From Alcaligenaceae bacterium (GTDB lineage: Bacteria > Pseudomonadota > Gammaproteobacteria > Burkholderiales > Burkholderiaceae_B), in the NCBI GenBank assembly GCA_013416455.1, contig JACCES010000010.1, positions 1-64,000 on the forward strand: a stretch of 64,000 nt of DNA, written 5' to 3'. The position numbers and the translations under genes are program-made. Under the pieces are notes generated by a model. The model was given only the letters and a program-made list of their open reading frames with translations. It made no database searches and was not told the origin of the DNA. This document shows, in pieces, positions 19,568-29,783 of this stretch (position 1 is its first letter; every line of letters starts with the position of its first letter).

Positions 19568-20452
19568 CTACCTCACTCCGCTATAGGTTCCGAACAACCC
19601 GCGCGGACGTACGAGCAGGACGATGAGCAGGATGATCACGGGTACGACGAGCTTGTAGGAGGAACCTATGAACGGCACTGACAGTTCCTGCACCACCCCC
19701 AGAATCATGGCGCCGATCACTGCGCCGATCGGACTCCCGGCGCCGCCGAGGATCATCGCAGTGATCGCCGGTATGATGATGAGCCAGCCGAGCTCCGGCA
19801 TGACGACGGCTTTTATCCCGAACAGAACACCGCCCAGGCCCGAAAGCAGGCCGACGATAATCCAGAGAATCACCATGATCTGGCGGCTGCGGATACCGCT
19901 TGCACGCGCGAGATCGGGATTGTCGGCCACCGCCCGCATCTGCCTGCCTATGGAAGTCAGGTGGAGGACGGCGAAGAGCGCAAGCAAAGCGGAAATCGCG
20001 ACTGCGGCCACGGCGATATCCGTCGGAAGCAACCTGAGCCCGCCGAAATTCCATGCCCTGACCAGAGGCACCTGGATCACGTGCTGATCATGCCCCGCAA
20101 AAAACGTCAATACGGACCGGATAAGAAACGCCACCCCAATGGAGGCGATCATGCACATTACGAAGGAACGGCCGCGCAAGGGCCGGAAGACAGTCGCGTA
20201 GAAAAACAATGAAACAAGCACGCCTGCGGCGAGCGCGCCGAACGCCGCATAGGTGGCGGAAGTGGCAAGAAGCTGTTGTACACCGACCGTGGTATAAGCC
20301 GACAAGGTCATGTAGTCGCCCGTTCCGACGTTCACGAACCTTGCTATACCCATGACCAAAGTCAGTGCCAAGGCGGGCAAAGAAATCAAGAGGCCTTCGA
20401 TCAGGCCGTTGATGGCGAAATTGCCTAGGTATACAAGACTATCTGCGGTCAC
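19568..20452 (-). CDS. livH: ABC transporter permease LivH
   Basis: 294 residues. The LivH signatures LTLVMGIARFVNVGTGDYM and LTSIGRQMRAVADNPDLA are present, with about eight transmembrane segments. The start is a GTG at 20452 with AGGA about 10 nt upstream; no ATG is positioned to give a complete first membrane segment. It is 156 bp downstream of the binding-protein gene, and I see no terminator in that gap. Confidence 0.92.
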   Translation of the reverse strand: MTADSLVYLGNFAINGLIEGLLISLPALALTLVMGIARFVNVGTGDYMTLSAYTTVGVQQLLATSATYAAFGALAAGVLVSLFFYATVFRPLRGRSFVMCMIASIGVAFLIRSVLTFFAGHDQHVIQVPLVRAWNFGGLRLLPTDIAVAAVAISALLALFAVLHLTSIGRQMRAVADNPDLARASGIRSRQIMVILWIIVGLLSGLGGVLFGIKAVVMPELGWLIIIPAITAMILGGAGSPIGAVIGAMILGVVQELSVPFIGSSYKLVVPVIILLIVLLVRPRGLFGTYSGVR

Positions 20453-20608
20453 TTAAATGATTCCTGGAGAAGTTCCACCTGCAGCCGACGGGTAGGCATT
20501 TTTCATGAATTCAGCGCGGCGCCTTGCGCTGGAAGCGACCATATATCCGGGAAGGACGGCATTCCGGTCAGGCAATGCCCTTGCTCCGGTGAGGGCCGCT
20601 GCCATTCT

Positions 20609-21835
20609 TCAGACAGTCACTTTGCCCTTGTATACGGCTACGCCGTCCTCGATGACGGTCAGGCCCAGGTCCTGAGTCGCATTGCCGACCTCGTCGAAGT
20701 TCAGTCGCGAAGATGCGCCCACCAGGCTGATCTTGCCCTTTTTCAGCGCCTCTTTACCTTCCTCGAAAGTATTGACCTCCGTCCCCCCCTGACTGGATAC
20801 CTCGCGGATCTTCTCGTTCACCTGAGCCGTGCTCGCGTTCGGCCCGGCGGCTTCGATGGCAAGAGCGAGCACCAGCACCATGTCGTAACACATCGTAGCG
20901 TAAAGGTTGGATGAACCCGGTTGCCCCATCGCCTCGCTGTACATGGCATTGAAGCGTTCAAGCGCGGCGGAGCCGTCGTTCATGATGATGTCGATCATCA
21001 TGACGCCTTCGGTGGCCTCCTTTCCCAACGCTTTGACGAGGTCGGGAGCGCCGACGAAGCCGGGCATCAGCCAGCGGACGGGAATACCGGTCTGGTAGCC
21101 TTCGCGCAGGATGATCGAAGCATCCGGCAAGTACGCACCCATGACTACGGCATCCGGCTGCCTGGAAAGAATTCTCTGGACTTCGCTTCGGTAGCTCGGA
21201 CGATTGGGTTCATATATCACCGATTCCACGACCTTCTTGCCCACGCCCTCCCATTCTTTCGTGAAGCCTTCCAATACTGAACGGCCGGAAGGATTGTTCA
21301 GCGCCATCGTGGCCACCTTCTCGAACCCTTCCTGCTCGACCGCCCGGAAGAAGCCCTGGCCATATCTTTCATTGGTCGCTTGAAAGCGCCAAGCCAGTCC
21401 TTCCGTGTTTTCGTGGCTAATGGCCGTGGCGCCCGACGTATTCATCGAAATCAGGCCGGCGGGATTGGTCTGTGCCATCGTGGCCAGCGTGACGCCGGAC
21501 GACCAGGTGCCCAGTATCGCCTCCACACGGTTGACCGATACCAATTTCCTGACCGCCAGCGCCGCGGCTTCGGGGGAGGTTTGACAGTCCTCGGCGAATA
21601 CTCTGAGCATGCGTCCCGCCGCGCCTCCGGCGGCATTGACATCCTGGGCCACCATCAAAATGGTTTTCTGCATGCCAGGGCCATAGAACCCCCCGGCGCC
21701 GGTTATCGGATTCAGAGCGCCAATCCTGAACTCTTTTTTGTTTTCCGCAAATGCATGAGCGGGAAGCAATGCCCCGGCCAGCAAAGCGGCACCCGAAGCA
21801 AGCACCCTACGGCGCGTTTGATCGAAATTCTCCAT
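20609..21835 (-). CDS. ABC transporter substrate-binding protein, Liv type, Tat signal
   Basis: 408 residues. The N-terminus QTRRRVLASGAALLAG is a twin-arginine signal with cleavage near AHAFA. The mature part is a type 1 periplasmic binding protein (FRIGALNPITGAGGFYGPGM, ILGTWSSGVTLATMAQ). It would deliver substrate to LivHM. Export by Tat is less common for this family than Sec export. The first gene of the importer unit, it is divergent from the MocR regulator gene across an intergenic region carrying the direct repeats noted separately. The ligand cannot be predicted from the sequence; the neighbours suggest a cyclic amide or N-heterocyclic acid. Confidence 0.9.
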   Translation of the reverse strand: MENFDQTRRRVLASGAALLAGALLPAHAFAENKKEFRIGALNPITGAGGFYGPGMQKTILMVAQDVNAAGGAAGRMLRVFAEDCQTSPEAAALAVRKLVSVNRVEAILGTWSSGVTLATMAQTNPAGLISMNTSGATAISHENTEGLAWRFQATNERYGQGFFRAVEQEGFEKVATMALNNPSGRSVLEGFTKEWEGVGKKVVESVIYEPNRPSYRSEVQRILSRQPDAVVMGAYLPDASIILREGYQTGIPVRWLMPGFVGAPDLVKALGKEATEGVMMIDIIMNDGSAALERFNAMYSEAMGQPGSSNLYATMCYDMVLVLALAIEAAGPNASTAQVNEKIREVSSQGGTEVNTFEEGKEALKKGKISLVGASSRLNFDEVGNATQDLGLTVIEDGVAVYKGKVTV

Positions 21836-21990
21836 ATCTCCTCCTTGTGAGTGTAGCCGGCTGTTGTTCAGCCGATCGTTATTCTCTTCTGGTCGTCTCC
21901 GACAGGGATTCCGTCCTCCGAAGCCGTCTGGCTCCGCCCGCCCCTGGCGGCGGAATTGTGCTGTGCGGCCTTACTCTGCATCGATACTAA

Positions 21991-22045
21991 TGCCACTGTA
22001 ATAACGCGAGAAAGTGCCACTTTCATTTATTTGGTGGAGCCACTT
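21991..22045. promoter_or_regulatory. Three 23-24-bp-spaced direct repeats, likely MocR operator
   Basis: TGCCACT at 21991-21997 and 22015-22021 and AGCCACT at 22038-22044, head to tail, one about every two helical turns. The second and third repeats with their spacer match the sequence at 30180-30210 upstream of the molybdopterin fusion gene. MocR proteins such as GabR bind direct repeats, so this is the probable operator of the adjacent regulator. Confidence 0.65.
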
Positions 22046-22172
22046 CCCGTTCTGTTCCTCATGTGCCTGAACGACTGGTCAGGGGGGTTATCCCTCAGGT
22101 AGAACCCAGGAAGGCCTTGTAGAATAATTTTCCCGGCGTTGAAACGACTCAAAGAAACCAGGTCAACCATCC

Positions 22173-23663
22173 GTGAAAGCCGCATTGATTTCCGATTTTC
22201 TATTATCCAGGATCGAACGCCCCGAAGGCCGTGCCGATACCTCGCGAACGTCTCCCCTGAATGTTCAAGTCTATCGACTGACGCGCGAGGCCATCCTGTC
22301 CGGCGTCTTCGAACCCGGACTGCGGCTTCCCTCGTCACGTGACCTGGCGAAAGAACTCCGTGTATCACGAAACACGATCCTGTATGCCTATGAACAGCTT
22401 TTCGCGGAAGGCTACCTGGAGACGCGAGCCGGCTCAGGCACATTTGTGGCCGACACCGTCCCCGATCAGATCACGCCGCCCCAGTCCAAACCTACGGAAT
22501 CGTTTTCCACAAGCCACGGTCTGTCCGGCCGCGGGCGCAAGCTGGTTGCCAGCCCAAGTGAAAGTTATTCAAAATGGGGCGCGTTCAGAACAGGCGCGCC
22601 AGACGTCACCGAGTTCCCGAAGAAGGTCTGGATGCGACTGCAGAACAAAGTCTGGAGCAGGTCCGATCCGGAGCTCCTGACATACGCGCCGCGCGGCGGC
22701 CACATGCCGCTTCGGGAAGAAATCGCCCATTATCTGCAGATATCGAGGTCTGTGAATTGTGATGCGGGCCAGGTCATTATCACGTCTGGAACGCAACAGT
22801 CCATTGATCTCATCATGAAGCTGATGGGACGCGGCGGGGATACCGTCTGGCTGGAGGACCCCGCGTACTGGGGGTCGCGCAGCATGCTTTCAACCTTCGA
22901 TCTCGATGTGGTGCCGGTACCCGTCGACGAGCAGGGAATGCAGATCCAGACGCAAAGCGACAGGCCTCCGCGGTTCATTTTCGTGACGCCTTCCCATCAA
23001 TATCCGCTGGGAACGGTGATGAGCCTGATCCGGCGCAGGGAACTGCTCCAGTATGCGGCTCGGAACCAGGCATGGATCGTCGAAGACGATTACGACAGCG
23101 AATTCAGGTACGGCACACGTCCGCTGGCTTCGCTCCAGGGGCTGGATGAACACGGATCAGTGCTCTATATGGGCACTTTCAGCAAGACGATGTTCCCGGG
23201 CCTGCGCATCGGGTTCCTGGTCGTACCGAAAGCGCTGTCGGAACAGTTTGCCATGGGGCTGTCCGAACTCTACCGCGGCGGCCAGGTATTCAATCAAGCA
23301 ATACTGACCGAATTCATGCGGGGCGGACACTTTGGCTCGCATGTCCGTCGGATGCGCATGTTGTACTCGGAGCGCCTGAACGTACTCCACATGGCTATCG
23401 GGAAACATTTCGGCGACTATGCCAGCATCATCGACGGCGAGGCGGGATTGCACCTTACACTGGGCCTGCCGAACCATTGCAATGATCGCGCGATCAGCGA
23501 GCAGGCCAAGGTCGAGGGCATTATGTGTCGCCCTCTTTCGGCCTACTATGCCAATCCGGACCACGGGCGGCGCGGGCTGTTGCTTGGCTACAGCTGCGTA
23601 CCCACCGAACAGATCGAACCCGCGTTCGACCGTCTGGCCCGGATCATCAAGCGGCACTGGTGA
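22173..23663 (+). CDS. MocR-type transcriptional regulator (GntR helix-turn-helix plus aminotransferase domain)
   Basis: 496 residues. A GntR winged helix (RLPSSRDLAKELRVSRNTIL, GYLETRAGSGTFVAD, residues ~30-95) is joined to a fold-type I aminotransferase domain with PLP lysine in GTFSKTMFPGLR and the VEDDYDSEFRYGTRPL motif. MocR regulators sense an amine or PLP adduct and bind direct repeats. The start is a GTG at 22173. It is divergent from the importer and convergent with hyuB (8 bp gap). The shared direct repeats suggest it controls the importer, itself and the molybdopterin fusion enzyme. Confidence 0.92.
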   Translation: MKAALISDFLLSRIERPEGRADTSRTSPLNVQVYRLTREAILSGVFEPGLRLPSSRDLAKELRVSRNTILYAYEQLFAEGYLETRAGSGTFVADTVPDQITPPQSKPTESFSTSHGLSGRGRKLVASPSESYSKWGAFRTGAPDVTEFPKKVWMRLQNKVWSRSDPELLTYAPRGGHMPLREEIAHYLQISRSVNCDAGQVIITSGTQQSIDLIMKLMGRGGDTVWLEDPAYWGSRSMLSTFDLDVVPVPVDEQGMQIQTQSDRPPRFIFVTPSHQYPLGTVMSLIRRRELLQYAARNQAWIVEDDYDSEFRYGTRPLASLQGLDEHGSVLYMGTFSKTMFPGLRIGFLVVPKALSEQFAMGLSELYRGGQVFNQAILTEFMRGGHFGSHVRRMRMLYSERLNVLHMAIGKHFGDYASIIDGEAGLHLTLGLPNHCNDRAISEQAKVEGIMCRPLSAYYANPDHGRRGLLLGYSCVPTEQIEPAFDRLARIIKRHW

Positions 23664-23671
23664 TCGCCGTA

Positions 23672-25789
23672 TCAGTACTCCGGATCCGCACGTATCCGGC
23701 CGCTTTGGGTCGACGGCAAAGCAGCCGGCGCGCGCGCAGTCAGGGTGCTCGCCGGGATGTGGGCGTTCGGGCCCGGCAGCACACGCACCTCGACGGCGTC
23801 GCCTTCCTGTATTTGCAGCATGGCAAGCCCGTGCGAGTCTATGGGCAGCGTATCCAGCTCGACTTCGGGGTCCAGCCTTAACCAGGCTCTCACAGGGGCG
23901 CCTCGCCGGCTGTCCAGTTCCATGAGGTCCTCTTCCGCCATGCCGAGCTGCCGGGCGTCCCGGGGGTTCATGCGGCAAATGCGACGCTTGCTGATGGCTC
24001 CCCTTTCGTAGGAATCCACACACTGGACAGCACGAAAACGGCGAACCGCGCGCTTCAGGGTTTCCCGAAGCGATTTCGTCGCCTGGGTATCGACACGCCC
24101 GTCAGGGTCTATCACCACCCCATAGACATTGTGCGCGGCCGCCCGGGAGATCATACCTTCGTGGAAGTCTTCGACCACACGGTCGATATCCCGCTCAGAG
24201 GGATCCCCGTATCCGCCGCCCCCCGCGGAACGGATGTGAATTTTTTCACCTTGCTTGACCAGGCTGCCGGCCACCTTGCCGGGGGTATCGAAACTCTCGA
24301 TCCTTCCGTTCTTCTCCATCCAGGCCCCGACCGTCAGGCCGGAACGCCCACCCACCACACCGAACGCGGGAACGATGGCGCCATCGGAGAGAAGCGAATA
24401 TGACGCTTCCGGAGCCAACACACGTATCGTGCGAGCGAGGGACAACCCTCCGCGCATGGAACCCGCGCCGCCCGAGTCGATCGCAAGCGAGGATTTCTCT
24501 ACCAGCAACGGCATTCTGCTCTCGATCACCTCTGTGGACTGAACGGTCACCAGGTCGCCCCAATCTATGGGAGCCATGGCGCTGGGCCCGTCATTTTCCG
24601 CGAAGCCGCCGTTGCCGCCGGAAGACCACTCATAATGCACCCATTCTTTTCCGCTGCGCGTATCGAAGCCGCCAAAGAGGTTGTGAAATGAGGTGCGGCA
24701 AGTATCGCCAGCGACCTTGTCCGGAGCCGCCTGCGCCAGCGCACCGACCATCGCCGCAATGACCCTCTTTCTGATTTCCCCATGGGACCCCGCCGGAGCG
24801 GGCCGCTTCACGTTGACGATGCTCGCTTCAGGCGTGATGATCTCGATAGGGATGAACGACCCCTGATTCAACGGCGCGTCCGGATCAAAAATGGATTTCA
24901 TCGCAATGAACACGCCCGCGCTCGAAACCGCTGCAGTGGAATTGACGGGGAACGGTACCTGAGGCGACGCGCCCGTGAAATCGGCAATCATGCGATCCCC
25001 GCTCACTGTCAGCTTCAATGGCAACAAAAGCGGTTCAAACGTGTCGTTCATGAAGGTTTCAAGGTAGTCCTCATAGCAGTACACGCCATCCGGCAGCGCG
25101 GCAATACATTGCCGCATACGTTTCTCGGCCCGGTCTATGTCCATCTGACTGGCGCGCAGTAGCGTATCCACACCGTACCTGTCGCAGATTTCATGTATGC
25201 GTCTTTCCGCGACCCGGCAGGCGGCGAGGCTGGCATTGAAGTCTCCCAGGCGCTCTTCCGGAACACGCATATTGGCGAGCAGAAGTTCGAGCACGGCCTC
25301 GTTGGTCCTGCCCCCTTCAATGATCTTCATGGGAGGTATCCGTACGCCCTCTTGGTAGATTTCGGTCGCCTTGCCCGACATGCTTCCCGGCACCATGCCT
25401 CCGACGTCGGACCAGTGCGCGCGAACCGCGGGAAAGAACACCAGCCTGTCATCGCGAAAAACCGGATAAACAATGGTTACGTCGTTCAGATGCGTCCCGC
25501 CGCTGTAGGGATCGTTAAGGATGATGACGTCCCCGGGAACGATCGAGGCGCCCAGTTTTTCCATCGTTGAACGTACGGACCATGGCATGGGTACCACGTG
25601 CGAACCTATATCCTCGGACTGTGCAATCACGCGCGCGGCGGGATCGAAGAGGCCGCAGGAAAAATCCTTGGCGTCGTAGATCGCCACCGAACTGGCCGTA
25701 CGGCAGACCGTTGCCCTCATTTCCCGTACAGTCGAAATCAGGGCCTGGGTGAGTACTTCCAAAGTAATCGGATCGATATTCATGTTCAT
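23672..25789 (-). CDS. Hydantoinase/oxoprolinase B-type subunit (HyuB)
   Basis: 705 residues, hydantoinase B/oxoprolinase family. Typical blocks: NIDPITLEVLTQALISTVREM, DPYSGGTHLNDVTIVYPVF, HWSDVGGMVPGSMSG, and AGGGGYGDPSERDIDRVVED. The B subunit pairs with HyuA in ATP-dependent opening of cyclic amides (N-methylhydantoin, 5-oxoproline, caprolactam) or in carboxylation (acetone and acetophenone carboxylases). The ATG at 25789 overlaps the hyuA stop as ATGA, which indicates coupling; ATGs at 25798 and 25783 are alternatives. Last gene of the ech-CoA transferase-hyuA-hyuB unit. Confidence 0.9.
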   Translation of the reverse strand: MNMNIDPITLEVLTQALISTVREMRATVCRTASSVAIYDAKDFSCGLFDPAARVIAQSEDIGSHVVPMPWSVRSTMEKLGASIVPGDVIILNDPYSGGTHLNDVTIVYPVFRDDRLVFFPAVRAHWSDVGGMVPGSMSGKATEIYQEGVRIPPMKIIEGGRTNEAVLELLLANMRVPEERLGDFNASLAACRVAERRIHEICDRYGVDTLLRASQMDIDRAEKRMRQCIAALPDGVYCYEDYLETFMNDTFEPLLLPLKLTVSGDRMIADFTGASPQVPFPVNSTAAVSSAGVFIAMKSIFDPDAPLNQGSFIPIEIITPEASIVNVKRPAPAGSHGEIRKRVIAAMVGALAQAAPDKVAGDTCRTSFHNLFGGFDTRSGKEWVHYEWSSGGNGGFAENDGPSAMAPIDWGDLVTVQSTEVIESRMPLLVEKSSLAIDSGGAGSMRGGLSLARTIRVLAPEASYSLLSDGAIVPAFGVVGGRSGLTVGAWMEKNGRIESFDTPGKVAGSLVKQGEKIHIRSAGGGGYGDPSERDIDRVVEDFHEGMISRAAAHNVYGVVIDPDGRVDTQATKSLRETLKRAVRRFRAVQCVDSYERGAISKRRICRMNPRDARQLGMAEEDLMELDSRRGAPVRAWLRLDPEVELDTLPIDSHGLAMLQIQEGDAVEVRVLPGPNAHIPASTLTARAPAALPSTQSGRIRADPEY

Positions 25790-27810
25790 CCTTGACATTG
25801 ACGCAGTACAAGGCAGCCCCAGCGATCGAGCTCGGCTGTCCAGCCCGGTGGCACACTGGTTGTGGAGCCCGACTCCTCCACGATTGCGGGTCCGTTGAAG
25901 CTGAATCCCCCCGGCAGCCTGTCCCGGTCGTAAATGGCCACCTCCGTGGCATTGCCATTGAAGATCACCAACCGATGGCCCAATAGCGCCATTTCAGCGG
26001 AACGCCCCCGGTCGGCGATCTCTGGCAGCTTGGGTTTGTCGCAATAGCTCCAGGCGACGAGACGGTAGTTCACGATCTCTATCGAGCCCTCCGATTTTGC
26101 GCCATACCGCGCCGCGTACATTTCCTCGAACCCAAGCGCAATGTCCTCGACGGAACTGACATCCATCGACACGGAGACCGGCAGCTCGAAAGACTGTCCT
26201 ACATAACGCATATCCAGCGTGGCGGAAAAGGCGCGACCCTCTTTGGGCAGCCCCGCGACATCGAACTCGTGTTCGGCTTCGTCGATCAGATCTGTGAACG
26301 TATTACGGATCGTCTGTACATCCGTTTCTCTTAGCAAGGATATGCGGGTCCGCACATAATCGCGTCTCGCATCCGAAACCAGCAGGCCCAGCGCGGAAAA
26401 ATTTCCCGGCAGAGGCGGTACGACGACCATTTTCATGCCAAGCTCGGTTGCCACGTCGACGGCTTGCAATGGGCCGGCTCCGCCGTAGGGCAGAAAAGCG
26501 AAATCCCGCGGATCCCGTCCGCTCATGATGGAGACTTCCTTGATCGCGCTCGCAAGCGAGATGGTCGCCAGCCGGATGATTCCTTCCGCCATATCCTCTA
26601 CGCTCAGATCGACCATCTTCGCCAGACTGCCCACCGCTTCGCGCGCCGCTTCCAGGTCCAGCGTGATCTCGTTGCCCAGAGTTCGATCGGAATTCAGCCG
26701 CCCAAGAACCAGATTGGCGTCCGTGATGGTCGGCAGCCTGCCACCTCTACCGTAGCAGGCCGGCCCCGGCATACTGCCCGCAGACCTCGGCCCGACCGTG
26801 AGAAAGCCTCCGCTGCCATTGCTTGCAATACTCCCGCCCCCGATGGCCGCCGTGTGAATATTGATCTGGCGCACCTTGATCGGCAGCATGCCCACCCTTC
26901 CATCCGTCGACATCGTGAACGACAAATCGTGGATAAGGCAGATATCGGAAGAAGTCCCGCCGACATCGCAGGTAATCAGGTTGGGGTGGCCGATTATTCC
27001 GCCCAGATGCGAAGCCGCGATCACGCCGGCCGCGGGACCGGAAAGCATTGTCAGTACGGGAAGGTCGTGGATTCGTTCGACCGGGAGGGAACCGCCGTTC
27101 GATGTCATGATTTCCAGCGTCGTGTTCAGGCCGTCCTTTTCCAGTGCCCGGCTCAAGGTGCGCAGGTATTTTCGCATCGCGGGCGCGATATATGCGTTCA
27201 GCGCGGCAGTGGAAAACCGTTCGTATTCGCGGTACTCGGGCAACACGTCCGACGAGGCCACTACGACGGCCCGGGGCAGCCGCCTCTGGAGGATATCCGC
27301 GCACCGCCGCTCGTGCTCCGGATTTGAATAGGAATGCAGAAAGCAAACGGCAACGGCTTCGAGATTCTTAGAAGCCAGTTCGTCGGCCAGGCGCTCGACT
27401 TCCTCGTCATCCAGGGCTTCGAGAACGGTGCCATCGGCCAGCACGCGTTCATGAACCTCGTAGCAGGAAGTCCGCCCGATCAAGGATTTCTTGGGCGGCG
27501 CCTTGATGTTGTACATGTCCATCCTGTTTCCACGCCCGACCACCAGGACGTCCCTGTGGCCGGCGGTCGTCACCACTGCGACATCGGCTCCGGTGGATTC
27601 GAGCACGATGTTCGTGGCTACCGTGGTTCCATGGACGAGCCGCTCCAGATTCGCCACCGGGATTCCCATCCTGTCAATGCCGGCCATGACCGCTTCCGCC
27701 TGATCATTGAGGCTGGACGGTATTTTTTCTATGGCAATGGACTGCTTTTCAGGATCGTACACAACGAGATCCGTAAAAGTGCCGCCTACGTCTACACCTA
27801 ATCGCAACAT
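25786..27810 (-). CDS. Hydantoinase/oxoprolinase A-type subunit (HyuA)
   Basis: 674 residues. ASKHA-type phosphate-binding motifs are clear: RLGVDVGGTFTDLVVYD at the N-terminus and NLITCDVGGTSSDICLI, with FLPYGGAGPLQAVDVATELG towards the C-terminus. The HyuA subunit binds ATP and activates the substrate. The ATG at 27810 is preferred, with GGGGAG just upstream; a TTG at 27822 is the alternative. With HyuB it could form an ATP-dependent lactamase/hydantoinase or a ketone carboxylase. No third small gamma subunit, as in acetone carboxylase, is present, which slightly favours the ring-opening role. Confidence 0.9.
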   Translation of the reverse strand: MLRLGVDVGGTFTDLVVYDPEKQSIAIEKIPSSLNDQAEAVMAGIDRMGIPVANLERLVHGTTVATNIVLESTGADVAVVTTAGHRDVLVVGRGNRMDMYNIKAPPKKSLIGRTSCYEVHERVLADGTVLEALDDEEVERLADELASKNLEAVAVCFLHSYSNPEHERRCADILQRRLPRAVVVASSDVLPEYREYERFSTAALNAYIAPAMRKYLRTLSRALEKDGLNTTLEIMTSNGGSLPVERIHDLPVLTMLSGPAAGVIAASHLGGIIGHPNLITCDVGGTSSDICLIHDLSFTMSTDGRVGMLPIKVRQINIHTAAIGGGSIASNGSGGFLTVGPRSAGSMPGPACYGRGGRLPTITDANLVLGRLNSDRTLGNEITLDLEAAREAVGSLAKMVDLSVEDMAEGIIRLATISLASAIKEVSIMSGRDPRDFAFLPYGGAGPLQAVDVATELGMKMVVVPPLPGNFSALGLLVSDARRDYVRTRISLLRETDVQTIRNTFTDLIDEAEHEFDVAGLPKEGRAFSATLDMRYVGQSFELPVSVSMDVSSVEDIALGFEEMYAARYGAKSEGSIEIVNYRLVAWSYCDKPKLPEIADRGRSAEMALLGHRLVIFNGNATEVAIYDRDRLPGGFSFNGPAIVEESGSTTSVPPGWTAELDRWGCLVLRQCQG

Positions 27811-27849
27811 GCAGCTCCCCAATAGTTATGCTCTGACATTCACGGAGCC

Positions 27850-28971
27850 CTACCCCAGCTCGCGCAAGATTTCATCGGTGTGCTGGCCCAATGCCGGAGC
27901 CGCTCGTTCCGCGACTGCGGTACCGTATACGATAGGGCTGGAAACATACTGAAATTCAGCGCCGTCTTCTCTTTTCACCGTGGAAACCACGTTTCTCTCT
28001 TGGACATATGGGCTGTTCAGAACGTCGGCGACCGTGTTGACGGGGCCGCAAGGCACATCGAACCGCAACAGCTTCTCCAGTGCCTCATCCACCGTGTATC
28101 GCTGAAGCGCCGGCAGCAGAAGCGCCTCCAGTTCGGAATAATGTTCCACGCGGGAGGCGTTGTCCACGAACCGCGGATCATCGACCAGATGCCCGACATC
28201 GAGGGCTTCGCACATGGCTGCCCAGTTGCGCTCTCCGTCCGCCGCCACGACAATCGTCCCGTCTCGTACAGGATAAGCCTGGAACGGTGTGACCTGCGGG
28301 TGACGGCTACCCCTGCGGCCCGCCACCTCGCCCACGTTCAGAAAACGGCCAACCGCATTTTCGAGAAGTGCGAGCTGGCAGTGAAGCATGGAGATGTCCA
28401 GACGCTCCGCGTCTCCCGAAACTTCGCGTTTGTACAGGCCGGACACGATACCCAGCGCCGCGAATATGCCGGCCGTGATGTCCGCGACCGACACCCCTAC
28501 GGCCATGGGCTCCCCGGCGGGGTCGCCGGTCACGCTCATCATGCCGCTCATGCCCTGTATGACCACATCGAAGGCGGGACGCCGCGCCATGGAACCTTCT
28601 TGGCCAAAACCCGTTATGGAGCCGACGATCAATCTCCTGTTCAGCCTTCTGAGTTCTTCGACACTGAACCCGAGCCGCTCCAGAACCCCGGCGCGGAAGT
28701 TTTCGACCAGCACATCCGCGCTTTGCACCAGCTTGCGAAAATGCGCTTTACCCTCTTCGCTCTTCAGATCCAGGACAATGCCACGCTTGTTTCGATTGAC
28801 GCTTCCGAAATAGGTGCTTTCGCCATGACAGAAGGGCCCCGTTTCACGCACAGGATCTCCATCAGGACGCTCGACCTTGATGACGTCGGCGCCGAGACTG
28901 GCAAGAAGCCAGCAACAATAAGGGCCCGACAGATGCATCGTCAGATCGAGAACTCGAATTCCTTTTAGCAT
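27850..28971 (-). CDS. Class III CoA transferase (CaiB/BaiF family)
   Basis: 373 residues. N-terminal GIRVLDLTMHLSGPYCCWLLASLGADVIKVE, then the SVNRNKRGIVLDLKS motif typical of formyl-CoA/succinyl-CoA transferases, with FDVVIQGMSGMMSVTG and a VNTVADVL block near the end. It moves CoA between carboxylic acids through an Asp anhydride. The start is the ATG at 28971 with GGAAGAG just upstream; the frame extends further but overlaps the hydratase gene. It probably activates the acid released after ring opening. Preceded by the hydratase (8 bp gap), followed by hyuA (39 bp). Confidence 0.92.
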   Translation of the reverse strand: MLKGIRVLDLTMHLSGPYCCWLLASLGADVIKVERPDGDPVRETGPFCHGESTYFGSVNRNKRGIVLDLKSEEGKAHFRKLVQSADVLVENFRAGVLERLGFSVEELRRLNRRLIVGSITGFGQEGSMARRPAFDVVIQGMSGMMSVTGDPAGEPMAVGVSVADITAGIFAALGIVSGLYKREVSGDAERLDISMLHCQLALLENAVGRFLNVGEVAGRRGSRHPQVTPFQAYPVRDGTIVVAADGERNWAAMCEALDVGHLVDDPRFVDNASRVEHYSELEALLLPALQRYTVDEALEKLLRFDVPCGPVNTVADVLNSPYVQERNVVSTVKREDGAEFQYVSSPIVYGTAVAERAAPALGQHTDEILRELG

Positions 28972-28979
28972 TACTCTTC

Positions 28980-29783
28980 CTAATTTCCAGTGAAATCGGG
29001 CTTGCGTTTCGCCCTGATGGCAGTAAGCCCTTCCCTCAGATCCGAGCTCGTGTAGACGGACCGGTATGCGCGCGCGATTGCCTCTTCGACGCCTGCATTG
29101 CGTTCCATCGCGTTCAGAATCGACTTTGTCGCGGCAATGGCAAGCGGTGCGCCGCCCGCTATCTGCATAGCCATGTTGTTTACCGCCGCATCGAAAATAT
29201 CGGCGGGGACGACGACATCCAGCAGTCCCAATGCCCTGGCTTCTGAAGCCGGTATCCGTTTTCCAGTGAACATGAGCTGCTTCGCAGTCGAGACCGTCGT
29301 CTGCCGCAATATCAGCTCGTATTCGTGTGGACTGAGCATCAGCCCGATCAGCGCGACAGGAAAGCCGACCTTGATGTCCTTGACCGCAATGCGAATGTCG
29401 CATGCCAGGGCCAGCAGGCAACCGCCACCGATGGCATGGCCCGCCATGCGTGCGATAGTGGGCTTTGCGCAGTCTGCGATGGCTTCATACACCGACGCTA
29501 CTTGCGCATCGTAGCTCCGCGCACTTTCCGGAGAATCGAAGGCGGACGGCAGTTCGTCGAGGTCGGCGCCCGATGCGAATGCCCGGTTTCCCGAACCGGT
29601 CAATACAATAACCCGCACGGCGGGGTCATTATCGAGCTGCCTGAATGTATTGGTCAGCTCCGCGATAGTCTGCAGCCCGAGCGCATTTCTTTTTTCGGGC
29701 CGGTCTATGACGATCCGGGCGACGCCTTGTGTCACCGTATGACGTACGTGGCGTGCCGTCATGCCGTGGGCCTGGTTCTCCAT
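28980..29783 (-). CDS. Enoyl-CoA hydratase/isomerase family protein
   Basis: 267 residues, crotonase fold. Signatures are VARIVIDRPEKRNALGLQTI, the oxyanion-hole region AFASGADLDELP, and MAGHAIGGGCLLALACDIRI. One catalytic Glu position of true hydratases is replaced, as DIKVGFPVALIGLMLSPHE has no typical PEVKLG Glu, so the exact reaction may be isomerisation, hydration or hydrolysis. It is the first gene of the minus-strand unit ending with hyuB. The start ATG at 29783 has GGAG 7-8 nt upstream. Confidence 0.88.
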   Translation of the reverse strand: MENQAHGMTARHVRHTVTQGVARIVIDRPEKRNALGLQTIAELTNTFRQLDNDPAVRVIVLTGSGNRAFASGADLDELPSAFDSPESARSYDAQVASVYEAIADCAKPTIARMAGHAIGGGCLLALACDIRIAVKDIKVGFPVALIGLMLSPHEYELILRQTTVSTAKQLMFTGKRIPASEARALGLLDVVVPADIFDAAVNNMAMQIAGGAPLAIAATKSILNAMERNAGVEEAIARAYRSVYTSSDLREGLTAIRAKRKPDFTGN